Source: Chloroflexota bacterium
GTDB lineage: Bacteria > Chloroflexota > Anaerolineae > Aggregatilineales > UBA2796
Assembly (NCBI GenBank): GCA_017743585.1
Contig: JAGHYP010000002.1
Span: 1-32,743 of the forward strand
DNA length: 32,743 nucleotides
Direction: 5' to 3'
Shown: positions 14,311 to 22,416 of the stretch, in pieces
Layout of the letters: each line of letters starts with the position of its first letter
How positions within the stretch are numbered: the stretch's first letter is position 1
Made by a program: the position numbers and the translations under genes
Notes under the pieces: model-generated
Told to the model about the DNA's origin: nothing
The model's database searches: none
Seen by the model: only the letters and a program-made list of their open reading frames with translations

Positions 14311-15726
14311 ATGACGCAAGAGATCATCATCAATCCTGTGACGCGTATTGAAGGTCACGGCAAGATCACCATTCACCTAGCGGATGACGGCAGCGTCGCC
14401 GATGCCAAGTTTCACGTCACGCAGCTACGCGGCTTCGAGAAATTCGCCGAGGGGCGACCGTTTCACGAGATGCCATCGCTGATGGCGCGCATCTGCGGCA
14501 TTTGCCCTGTCAGCCATCTGATCGCCAGCGCCAAAGCCTGCGATGCGCTCTTAGGCGTGCGCATTCCGCCTGTGGCAGCCGCGCTGCGCCGCGTGATGAA
14601 CCTTGCGCAGATCGCGCAATCGCACGCGCTCAGTTTCTTCTACCTTTCCGCGCCCGATCTGCTGCTCGGCATGGATAGCGACCCGAGCCAGCGCAACCTG
14701 TTCGGAGTGCTGGCCGCCAACCCGCAATTGGCGCGCGACGGCGTCACCTTGCGCCAGACAGGTCAGCAGATCATCGAGTTGCTCGGCGGCAAGCGCATTC
14801 ATCCCGGCTGGCTGGTGCCTGGCGGCGTGAGCGAGCCGCTCAGCGCCGAGAAGCGCGATAAAATCCTCGCCATGTTGCCGAACGCTATCGCCATCACGCG
14901 GCGGGCGATCGATTGGTTCAAGTCGATCCTGCCGCGCTTCAGCGAAGAGATCAGCGCCTTCGCCAACTTCCCGACGCTGCACATGGGCATGGTGGATCAG
15001 CACGGCAATCTGGAGACCTATGACGGCTACCTGCGCATTGTGGATGCCGACGGCAACATCGTGGAAGATCGGATGACGCCGGAAGATTACCTTAAGCTGA
15101 TCGCGGAAGCTGCCGAGCCGCACAGCTTCTTGAAATCGCCTTACTATAGGCCGCGCGGCTATGTGGAGGGCATGCTCCGCGTCGGGCCGCTCCCGCGGCT
15201 GATGGTAGCTGATCGGATCAGCACGCCGCTGGCAAACGCTGAGCTGCAGGAGTTCCGCCAAATCCCTGAGCGGCAGAGCTCGTTCTACTACCACTTGGCG
15301 CGCCTGATCGAGATTCTCTACGCTTGGGAAGAGATTCAGCGCGTCTTGAACACGCCCGATATCCTGAGCGACCACGTGCGCGCCTACGCTGAGCCAAATG
15401 CTTTCGAGGGCATCGGCGTCAGCGAAGCGCCGCGCGGCACGCTGATGCATCACTACAAGATTGACAAAAACGGCCTGATCACATACGTCAACCTGATCAT
15501 CGCCACAGGACACAACAACCTCGCCATGAATGCGGGCGTCAAGCAAGTGGCACAGCGCTTCGTTCACGGCGCGCGGCTGAGCGAAGGTATGTTAAATCGC
15601 GTTGAAGCGGTCATTCGCGCTTTCGATCCATGCCTGAGCTGCTCCACGCACGCCATCGGGCAGATGCCGCTGCACATCCAGCTGATCGCGCCGAATGGCG
15701 AGGTGCTAGACGAGATCGCGCGCTAG
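14311..15726 (+). CDS. hoxH: [NiFe] hydrogenase large subunit HoxH
   Basis: HoxH holds the Ni-Fe(CN)2CO site that makes or splits H2. Its 471 residues carry the N-terminal motif RICGICPVSH (Cys62, Cys65, His69), the near-start TRIEGHGK, and the C-terminal motif DPCLSCSTH (Cys441, Cys444, His447). After His447 come 24 residues (AIGQMPLHIQLI...), the expected precursor tail removed by HoxW after nickel insertion, so the mature end should be His447. Both motifs are complete, so the enzyme should be active. AGGAG lies 6 nt before the ATG at 14311; the in-frame ATG at 14305 is too close to it. hoxW follows after 60 nt. Confidence 0.96.
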   Translation: MTQEIIINPVTRIEGHGKITIHLADDGSVADAKFHVTQLRGFEKFAEGRPFHEMPSLMARICGICPVSHLIASAKACDALLGVRIPPVAAALRRVMNLAQIAQSHALSFFYLSAPDLLLGMDSDPSQRNLFGVLAANPQLARDGVTLRQTGQQIIELLGGKRIHPGWLVPGGVSEPLSAEKRDKILAMLPNAIAITRRAIDWFKSILPRFSEEISAFANFPTLHMGMVDQHGNLETYDGYLRIVDADGNIVEDRMTPEDYLKLIAEAAEPHSFLKSPYYRPRGYVEGMLRVGPLPRLMVADRISTPLANAELQEFRQIPERQSSFYYHLARLIEILYAWEEIQRVLNTPDILSDHVRAYAEPNAFEGIGVSEAPRGTLMHHYKIDKNGLITYVNLIIATGHNNLAMNAGVKQVAQRFVHGARLSEGMLNRVEAVIRAFDPCLSCSTHAIGQMPLHIQLIAPNGEVLDEIAR

Positions 15727-15786
15727 AGACGAGGCAGCGGCCAGTGCAGGCTGAGCGCTGCGCTTTGCGATCAGAGAGCGCGCCCC

Positions 15787-16245
15787 ATGCGTCTCGTGAT
15801 CGGCATTGGCAATACGCTGCGCGGCGATGACGGCGTCGGCGCGGCAGTGGCGCAACAGTTGGCAGCACAACAGCACCTGCCTGACCTGCGGGTGATCGCC
15901 TGTCATCAGCTGACGCCCGAGCTGACCGCCTTGATCAGCCAAGCTGAGCAGGTCATTTTCGTGGATGCCAGCGCGAACCTATCGGCAGGCGAAGTGAAAG
16001 TGATACCGCTCGAGCTGGATCTGGCGGATCTGGAAAATGTGCGCTCGCTCACAACGCACGATTGGGCGCCAGCTGCGCTGCTGATGGCTGCCAAAGCGCT
16101 GTATGGCGCGCAGCCGCGCAGCGCGTTGGTCGTCATTGGCGCGCAGCACTTCGAGCACTGTGAGCAGCTCTCAGAGTCAGTGAGGCGCGCCTTGCCATGC
16201 GCCACACAACTGATCTTGAGCTTGCTGCGTGGCGAGGCACATTGA
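15787..16245 (+). CDS. hoxW: Hydrogenase maturation protease HoxW
   Basis: This 152-residue member of the HyaD/HybD/HoxW family (peptidase M52) cuts the C-terminal tail off HoxH once nickel is in place. Family landmarks are the N-terminal GIGNTLRGDDGVG, the central CHQLTPEL, Asp60 in VIFVDA and His91 in THDWAPAALL, which supply the nickel-sensing residues. It directly follows hoxH, so HoxH is its most likely and perhaps only substrate. Its stop overlaps the probable TTG start of hypF. Confidence 0.92.
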   Translation: MRLVIGIGNTLRGDDGVGAAVAQQLAAQQHLPDLRVIACHQLTPELTALISQAEQVIFVDASANLSAGEVKVIPLELDLADLENVRSLTTHDWAPAALLMAAKALYGAQPRSALVVIGAQHFEHCEQLSESVRRALPCATQLILSLLRGEAH

Positions 16246-18602
16246 CCGCGCGCCGTCTGCGCCTGACGCTGAGCGGCGTGGTGCAAGGCGTCGGCTTCCG
16301 CCCGTTCGTCTATCGCCTTGCGCAGTCGCTCTCGCTCGGCGGCTGGATTGCGAACGCGCCGCACGGCGTGATCATCGAGCTAGAAGGCGCGCCTGGGGCG
16401 CTCGAAATGTTCTTGGCGCGCCTGCCGCGCGAGAAGCCAGCGCACGCGCTGATCACCGCGCTCGAGCGGCAAGACCTGCCGCCGCGCGGCGAGACGACCT
16501 TCGAAATTCGCCACAGTCAGGCGGAAGGCGCGCCGACAGCGCTCATCTTGCCTGACCTTGCCACGTGCGCCGATTGCCTGCGCGAGCTATTCGATCCGTC
16601 AGATCGGCGCTATCGCTATCTGTTCATCAATTGCACGCATTGCGGTCCGCGCTATAGCATCATCCTCGGTCTGCCCTACGACCGGCCGAACACGACCATG
16701 CGCGCCTTCGCGATGTGCCCTGCCTGCCAGCGCGAGTACACTGATCCGCTCGACAGGCGCTTCCACGCACAACCGACCGCTTGCCCAAGCTGCGGGCCGC
16801 ACTTGGAAGCTTGGTCGGCGCAAGGCGACGTCCTAGCGCGCTGCGAAGAGGCGCTCCAGCGCGCCGAAGACGCCTTGCGCAACGGTCAGATTGTAGCGTT
16901 GAAAGGCTTGGGCGGCTTTCAATTGCTCTGCGATGCGCGCAACAGGCAAGCGGTGCGCACTTTGCGCGCGCGCAAGCGTCGCCCCGAGAAGCCGTTTGCC
17001 ATCATGCTGCCCGATCTGGAGACAGCGCGCCGCTTGTGTCACGTTGACGCGCAAGAGGCAGCGCTGCTGACCAGCCCTGCCGCGCCGATTGTCTTGCTCA
17101 GGCGGCGCGCAGAGGCGCTCGCCGAAATCGCCGACGAAGTCGCGCCGCACAATCCGTATCTCGGCGTGATGCTGCCGTACACCCCGTTGCATCACTTGCT
17201 GATGCGCGATCTCGGCTTCCCAATCGTGGCGACCAGCGGCAATATCAGCGGCGAGCCGATTTGCACGGATGAACGCGAAGCCTTGACGCGCCTGCGCGGC
17301 ATCGCCGATCTCTTCCTCGTCCACAATCGTCCGATTGCGCGCCCTGTGGACGACTCGGTTGTCTGCACAGCGCTCGGCGAGCCGTTGATCCTGCGCCGCG
17401 CGCGCGGCTATGCGCCGTCTCCGTTGCCTTTGCCGTCGGGCGCGCCGCTGCCGCCGCTGATCGCGCTCGGCGCGCATCAAAAAAACACGCTCGCCGTCGC
17501 CGAGGGAGAGCGCATCATCCTCAGTCAGCACATCGGCGATCTGGAGAACGCCGAGAGCGAGCGCGTTTTCAAGCAGACCTTGGGCGATCTAACGCAAATG
17601 TATGCCGTGCAGCCGCGCCTGATCGTCTGCGATGCACACCCCGATTACCTCAGCACGCAGTACGCCGAGCAGTTGGCAGCCGAGCGCGGCACGCCTGTGC
17701 TGCGCGTCCAGCATCACTACGCGCATGCGCTAGCGTGCATGGCGGAGAATGCCATCGCGCCGCCGTTCTTGGCGGTGACGTGGGACGGCACGGGCTATGG
17801 CGCAGACGGGACGATCTGGGGCGGCGAATTTTTGCAGGTGACGGCGCAAGGCTTCAAGCGAGTCGGCACGTGGCGCCCCTTTCCGCTGATCGGCGGCGAG
17901 GCAGCAGCGCGCGAGCCACGTCGCAGCGCGCTTGGCGCGCTCTGGCAGATGTACGGCGGCAGCTTGCCTGAGGCAGTGCGCGACTTGCCGCCTTTGCGCG
18001 CCTTCAGCGCCGCCGAGCTGCGCTTGCTGGAACAGGCGCTGCGGCGCGGCGTGAACGCGCCGCTCACAAGCAGCGTCGGCAGGCTCTTTGATGCGGTCGC
18101 CAGCTTGCTCGACCTGAATCAGCGCATGAGTTTTGAAGGGCAAGCTGCCATGCGCCTCGAGTTCGCCGCGCTGAGCGCCGCACAAGCTACCGATCAAGCT
18201 ATCGATCAAGCTACTGATCAAGCTACTGATGAATCTTACCCTTTTGAAGTGACAACCATCACTACTGCGAGCGGCGAGGCAGTGCGAATCATTGAATACA
18301 GGCAGGTTTTTGAGGCAATCATAGGCGAGTGGCAGCAGGGCGTCTCAGTGGCAGTTATCGCGCGGCGTTTTCACCAAACGCTATGCGCAGCAATCGTAGC
18401 GCAGGCGCGCGCCGCAGCGCTGGAGCGCGTAGCGCTCTGCGGCGGTTGCTTTCAGAACCGCTTTTTGTTGGCGGGCGCGGTCGCAGCCCTGCGGCGGGCG
18501 GGCTTCACGCCGTTCTGGTCGCGGCAAGTCCCGCCGAACGATGGCGGCATCGCCTATGGACAAGCTATCGCGGCGCGCCGCTCGGTAGGTGAGAAGGAGT
18601 GA
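16242..18602 (+). CDS. hypF: Carbamoyltransferase HypF ([NiFe] hydrogenase maturation)
   Basis: HypF uses carbamoyl phosphate and ATP to carbamoylate HypE, the source of the cyanide ligands of the active site. With the TTG at 16242 the protein has 786 residues. Domains in order are an acylphosphatase-like domain (VVQGVGFRPFVYRLAQ), the zinc-finger pairs CADC...CTHCGPRYS and CPAC...CPSCGP, a YrdC-like domain (ALKGLGGFQLLCDA, RRPEKPFAIM), and a Kae1-like domain (HHYAHALACMAEN, WDGTGYGADGTIWGGE, PPNDGGIAYGQ). A four-copy 12-bp repeat (18183-18230) adds QATD/QAID repeats within the Kae1-like part. The TTG overlaps the hoxW stop; an ATG at 16197 would add 15 residues inside hoxW. Confidence 0.94.
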   Translation: MTARRLRLTLSGVVQGVGFRPFVYRLAQSLSLGGWIANAPHGVIIELEGAPGALEMFLARLPREKPAHALITALERQDLPPRGETTFEIRHSQAEGAPTALILPDLATCADCLRELFDPSDRRYRYLFINCTHCGPRYSIILGLPYDRPNTTMRAFAMCPACQREYTDPLDRRFHAQPTACPSCGPHLEAWSAQGDVLARCEEALQRAEDALRNGQIVALKGLGGFQLLCDARNRQAVRTLRARKRRPEKPFAIMLPDLETARRLCHVDAQEAALLTSPAAPIVLLRRRAEALAEIADEVAPHNPYLGVMLPYTPLHHLLMRDLGFPIVATSGNISGEPICTDEREALTRLRGIADLFLVHNRPIARPVDDSVVCTALGEPLILRRARGYAPSPLPLPSGAPLPPLIALGAHQKNTLAVAEGERIILSQHIGDLENAESERVFKQTLGDLTQMYAVQPRLIVCDAHPDYLSTQYAEQLAAERGTPVLRVQHHYAHALACMAENAIAPPFLAVTWDGTGYGADGTIWGGEFLQVTAQGFKRVGTWRPFPLIGGEAAAREPRRSALGALWQMYGGSLPEAVRDLPPLRAFSAAELRLLEQALRRGVNAPLTSSVGRLFDAVASLLDLNQRMSFEGQAAMRLEFAALSAAQATDQAIDQATDQATDESYPFEVTTITTASGEAVRIIEYRQVFEAIIGEWQQGVSVAVIARRFHQTLCAAIVAQARAAALERVALCGGCFQNRFLLAGAVAALRRAGFTPFWSRQVPPNDGGIAYGQAIAARRSVGEKE
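18183..18230 (+). repeat. Four tandem 12-bp repeats inside hypF
   Basis: The copies are CAAGCTACCGAT, CAAGCTATCGAT and twice CAAGCTACTGAT, in frame with hypF, encoding (QATD/QAID)x4. The unit keeps the frame, so copy number can change without breaking the gene. The surrounding 100 nt are more AT-rich than the rest of hypF, as expected for a variable surface loop. Confidence 0.85.
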
Positions 18603-18608
18603 CGCTAG

Positions 18609-18854
18609 ATGTGTCTAGCAGTGCCGGGACAACTGATCAGCATTGACGAGGGCGATCCGCTCTTCCGCACGGGGAAGGTCAATTTCGGCGGCGTCATCAA
18701 AGAAGTCAACCTTGCCTACACGCCTGAGGCAAAAGTTGGTGATTACGTGATCGTCCACGTCGGCTTTGCGCTCAGCGTGGTAGATGCCGACGAAGCGGCG
18801 CGGGTTTTCACCTATCTAGCGCAAATAGATGAGCTGGGAGAGCTCGAAAAATGA
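18609..18854 (+). CDS. hypC: Hydrogenase assembly chaperone HypC
   Basis: HypC (HypC/HupF family) works with HypD to assemble and carry the Fe(CN)2CO unit and binds the large-subunit precursor. The 81-residue protein begins MCLAVPGQLI with the essential Cys2, and has His50 in VIVHVGFALS, both typical. AAGGAG lies 9 nt upstream and overlaps the end of hypF. Its stop overlaps the nifJ start by 4 nt (ATGA), so the last maturation gene is translationally coupled to nifJ. Whether it serves only HoxH is not known. Confidence 0.95.
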   Translation: MCLAVPGQLISIDEGDPLFRTGKVNFGGVIKEVNLAYTPEAKVGDYVIVHVGFALSVVDADEAARVFTYLAQIDELGELEK

Positions 18855-21800
18855 AATACATCACGCTTGACGGCAATGAGGCGGTCGCAAGGATCGCTTA
18901 CAAGCTGAGCGAGGTGATCGCCATCTATCCAATCACGCCGTCCTCGCCGATGGGCGAGTGGGCTGATGAGTGGGCGAGCCTTGGGCAGCCGAATTTGTGG
19001 GGCATTGTGCCGCAAGTGGTGGAGATGCAGAGCGAGGGCGGCGCAGCAGGCGCGATTCACGGCGCGCTGCAGGCGGGCGCGCTCGCTACAACCTTCACTG
19101 CCTCGCAAGGCTTGCTACTGATGATTCCGAATATGTACAAGATCGCCGGCGAGCTGACGCCGACCGTCTTCCACATCGCGGCGCGCGCAATCGCGGCGCA
19201 GGCGCTGAGCATCTTCGGCGATCACCAAGACGTCATGGCAGTCCGCCAGACAGGCTGGGCGATGCTCGCTTCGAACTCAGTGCAGGAAGCGCATGATATG
19301 GCGCTGATCGCGCACGCCGCGACGCTCAAAGCGCGTTTGCCGTTCCTGCACTTCTTCGATGGCTTCCGCACCTCGCACGAAGTGCAGAAGATCGCTCTGA
19401 TCGAAGATGACGTGTTGCGCGCCATGATTGACGACACGCTGATCGCGGCGCATCGCGCGCGTGCGCTCTCGCCCGATCATCCTGTCTTGCGCGGCACGGC
19501 GCAAAATCCTGACACATACTTCCAAGCGCGCGAGGCCGTCAATCCGTTCTACGCCGCTTGCCCGCAAATCGTGCAAGCGACAATGGATCAGTTCGCCGCG
19601 CTGACGGGCAGGCAGTACAAGCTGTATGAGTATCACGGCGCGCCTGACGCCGAGCGCGTGATTGTGATCATGGGCAGCGGCGCTGAGACCGTCCACGAGA
19701 CCGTCGACTATCTGAATGCGCGCGGCGAGAAGCTCGGCGTGCTGAAAGTGCGCTTGTATCGTCCGTTCGTGCCGGCTTTGTTCACGGCTGCGCTGCCCAA
19801 GAGCGTCCGCGCCATCGCTGTGCTAGACCGCACCAAAGAGCCGGGGGCGGCAGGCGAGCCGCTCTATCTGGATGTGGTCAACGCGCTTTACGAGACGTGG
19901 GAGGGCGCGGCGTTGCCGCGCGTGGTCGGCGGGCGCTACGGGCTATCCAGCAAAGAGTTCACGCCCGCGATGGTCAAGGCAGTTTATGAGAACTTGGCGC
20001 AGGCGCAGCCGAAGAATCATTTCACGGTCGGCATCCTTGACGACGTGAGCCACACCAGCCTCGCGTTCGATCCTGACTTCTCGATCGAGCCTGAGACGAC
20101 TGTGCGCGCTGTGTTCTACGGTCTGGGCGCTGATGGCACGGTCGGCGCGAATAAGAACTCGATCAAGATCATCGGCGAGAACACGGATAACTACGCGCAA
20201 GGCTACTTTGTCTACGACTCGAAGAAATCGGGCAGCATGACGATCTCTCACTTGCGCTTCGGTAAATCGCCGATTCGCAGCACGTACCTGATCACGAAGG
20301 CGAACTTCGTGGCTTGCCACCAGCCGAATTTCTTGGAGCGCTACGATGTGCTGCGCGACGCCGTCGAAGGCGGCACGTTCTTGCTCAACACGCCGTACAG
20401 CGCCGATGAAATCTGGGATCGTCTGCCGCGCCGCGTCCAAGAGCAGATCATCGCTAAGCACCTGAAATTCTACGTGATTGACGCTTACAAGGTCGCCGCT
20501 GAAAACGGCATGAAAGGGCGCATCAACACTGTGATGCAGGTCTGTTTCTTCGCCGTTGCCAACGTCTTGCCGCGCGAGGAAGCCATTGCGCAGATCAAGC
20601 GCGCCATTGAGAAGACTTACGGCAAGAAGGGCGAGGAGATCGTGCAGATGAACCTGCGCGCTGTAGACGACACGCTTGAGCGGCTGCACGAAGTGCGCGT
20701 GCCCGAGCGCGTCACCAGCACGATCGAGCTGCTGCCGCCGTTGGCTGGCAATCCGCCTGAATTCGTGCGAAACGTGCTGGGCGAGATGATAGCGCGGCGC
20801 GGCGACCTGCTGCCTGTGAGCGCCTTCCCGCCAGACGGCACGTACCCAACAGGCACGGCCAAGTATGAGAAGCGCAATTTGGCGCTCGAGATCCCCGTCT
20901 GGGAGCCGGATATCTGCATTCAGTGCGGCAAGTGCGCCATGGTCTGCCCGCATGCCGTCATCCGCATCAAAGCCTATCGGCCTGAGCTGCTTGCGGGCGC
21001 GCCGCCAACCTTCAAAGCGACCGACGCCAAGGATGCCGATTGGCGCGGCATGAAATACACCATTCAGGTCTCGCCTGAGGATTGCACGGGCTGCGGCATT
21101 TGTGTGGACGTCTGCCCTGCCAAGAGCAAGAGCGCGGCGAATCTGCGCGCCCTCAACATGCGTCCGCAGCCATCGCTGCGCGAGAGCGAGCGCGCTAACT
21201 GGGAATTCTTCCTCAGCCTGCCTGAGGTGGATCGCAGCCTGATCAAGCCAACCATCATCCGTCAGCAGCAAGCGCAGCAGCCGCTCTTCGAGTTCAGCGG
21301 CGCCTGCAGCGGTTGCGGCGAGACGCCTTACATCAAGCTGGCGACGCAGCTTTTCGGCGACCGCATGATCGTGGCAAACGCGACTGGCTGCTCGTCCATC
21401 TATGGCGGCAACATGCCGACCACGCCTTGGTCGGTCAACGCGCAAGGCTACGGGCCGGCTTGGTCGAACTCGCTCTTCGAGGATAACGCCGAGTTTGGCT
21501 TCGGGATACGCGTGGCGCTCGATCAGCACGCCGCTTACGCGCGGCAGCTCTTGAGACAACTCGCCGGCGAGCTGGGGGACTTGGCGACGGCGATCCTAGA
21601 GGCGGATCAGCGCGACGAAGCTGGCATTTACGCGCAGCGCGAGCGCGTGGCCGCCTTGAAAGCGCGCCTGCAGACGCTGGCGCATCCTGAGGCGCAGCGA
21701 CTCTTGGCTGTGGCGGATTACTTGGTCAAGAAGACGGTTTGGCTGATCGGCGGCGATGGCTGGGCATACGACATCGGCTTTGGCGGCTTGGATCACGTCC

Positions 21801-22399
21801 TTTCCAGCGGGCGCAACGTCAAGGTGCTGGTGCTGGATACCGAGGTCTACAGCAACACGGGCGGGCAGGCCTCGAAGGCGACGCCGCGCGGCGCGGTCGC
21901 CAAGTTTGCAGCAGGCGGCAAGCCCGCTGCCAAAAAAGACCTCGGCCTGATCGCCATGAGCTATGGCAATGTGTACGTGGCGCGCGTGGCAATGGGCGGG
22001 CGCGATGAGCAGACCTTGCGCGCGTTCATCGAGGCAGAGGCGTATGACGGGCCAGCGCTGATCATCGCTTACTCGCACTGCATCGCACATGGTATCAACA
22101 TGATGACTGCCATGCACAATCAGAAGGCGGCGGTCGAATCAGGGCAATGGCTGCTCTATCGCTACAATCCCGATCGCGCTGCGCGCGGCGAGAATCCGCT
22201 ACAACTGGACTCGCGACCGCCGAAGCTGCCCGTCAAGACCTACCTACAGATGGAGAATCGCTTCAAGATGTTGGAGCTGAGCAAGCCGGAAGTAGCGCAG
22301 GCGCTCTTCGAAGAGGCGCAGCGCGACGTCAACATGCGCTACGCGCTCTACGAGTACTTGGCAAGCCGCCCTGTGACCATTGGTAGCGGCGCGCACTGA
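18851..22399 (+). CDS. nifJ: Pyruvate:ferredoxin (flavodoxin) oxidoreductase
   Basis: NifJ converts pyruvate and CoA to acetyl-CoA and CO2 and reduces ferredoxin or flavodoxin. The 1182-residue single-chain form is full length. The N-terminal domain has AIYPITPSSPMGEWADEW. The ferredoxin-like domain has CIQCGKCAMVCPHA (about 688-701) and CTGCGICVDVCPAK (about 744-757). The proximal cluster Cys residues lie in CSGCGE (about 818-823), ATGC (about 846) and SHC (about 1077). The thiamine diphosphate site is GDGWAYDIGFGG followed by LDTEVYSNTGGQ. The start overlaps the hypC stop and has GGAG 9 nt upstream, so it is part of the hydrogenase operon rather than a stand-alone gene. Confidence 0.96.
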   Translation: MKYITLDGNEAVARIAYKLSEVIAIYPITPSSPMGEWADEWASLGQPNLWGIVPQVVEMQSEGGAAGAIHGALQAGALATTFTASQGLLLMIPNMYKIAGELTPTVFHIAARAIAAQALSIFGDHQDVMAVRQTGWAMLASNSVQEAHDMALIAHAATLKARLPFLHFFDGFRTSHEVQKIALIEDDVLRAMIDDTLIAAHRARALSPDHPVLRGTAQNPDTYFQAREAVNPFYAACPQIVQATMDQFAALTGRQYKLYEYHGAPDAERVIVIMGSGAETVHETVDYLNARGEKLGVLKVRLYRPFVPALFTAALPKSVRAIAVLDRTKEPGAAGEPLYLDVVNALYETWEGAALPRVVGGRYGLSSKEFTPAMVKAVYENLAQAQPKNHFTVGILDDVSHTSLAFDPDFSIEPETTVRAVFYGLGADGTVGANKNSIKIIGENTDNYAQGYFVYDSKKSGSMTISHLRFGKSPIRSTYLITKANFVACHQPNFLERYDVLRDAVEGGTFLLNTPYSADEIWDRLPRRVQEQIIAKHLKFYVIDAYKVAAENGMKGRINTVMQVCFFAVANVLPREEAIAQIKRAIEKTYGKKGEEIVQMNLRAVDDTLERLHEVRVPERVTSTIELLPPLAGNPPEFVRNVLGEMIARRGDLLPVSAFPPDGTYPTGTAKYEKRNLALEIPVWEPDICIQCGKCAMVCPHAVIRIKAYRPELLAGAPPTFKATDAKDADWRGMKYTIQVSPEDCTGCGICVDVCPAKSKSAANLRALNMRPQPSLRESERANWEFFLSLPEVDRSLIKPTIIRQQQAQQPLFEFSGACSGCGETPYIKLATQLFGDRMIVANATGCSSIYGGNMPTTPWSVNAQGYGPAWSNSLFEDNAEFGFGIRVALDQHAAYARQLLRQLAGELGDLATAILEADQRDEAGIYAQRERVAALKARLQTLAHPEAQRLLAVADYLVKKTVWLIGGDGWAYDIGFGGLDHVLSSGRNVKVLVLDTEVYSNTGGQASKATPRGAVAKFAAGGKPAAKKDLGLIAMSYGNVYVARVAMGGRDEQTLRAFIEAEAYDGPALIIAYSHCIAHGINMMTAMHNQKAAVESGQWLLYRYNPDRAARGENPLQLDSRPPKLPVKTYLQMENRFKMLELSKPEVAQALFEEAQRDVNMRYALYEYLASRPVTIGSGAH

Positions 22400-22416
22400 G
22401 GAAAGGATGTATCTGC

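Noticed and set aside
14551..15567. Minus-strand open frame of 338 codons
   Set aside because: It is opposite hoxH, which has both nickel motifs. The composition is that of a shadow frame.
10873..18854. Recent horizontal acquisition of the hydrogenase genes
   Set aside because: Codon style, including CCT before G, and base composition look the same as in flanking housekeeping genes, and there are no integrase, transposon or tRNA borders.
19943..21559. Minus-strand open frame of 538 codons
   Set aside because: It lies wholly opposite nifJ, whose motifs are complete. The product is rich in Arg, His and Ala, as expected from the complement of GC-rich coding DNA, and has no recognisable domain.
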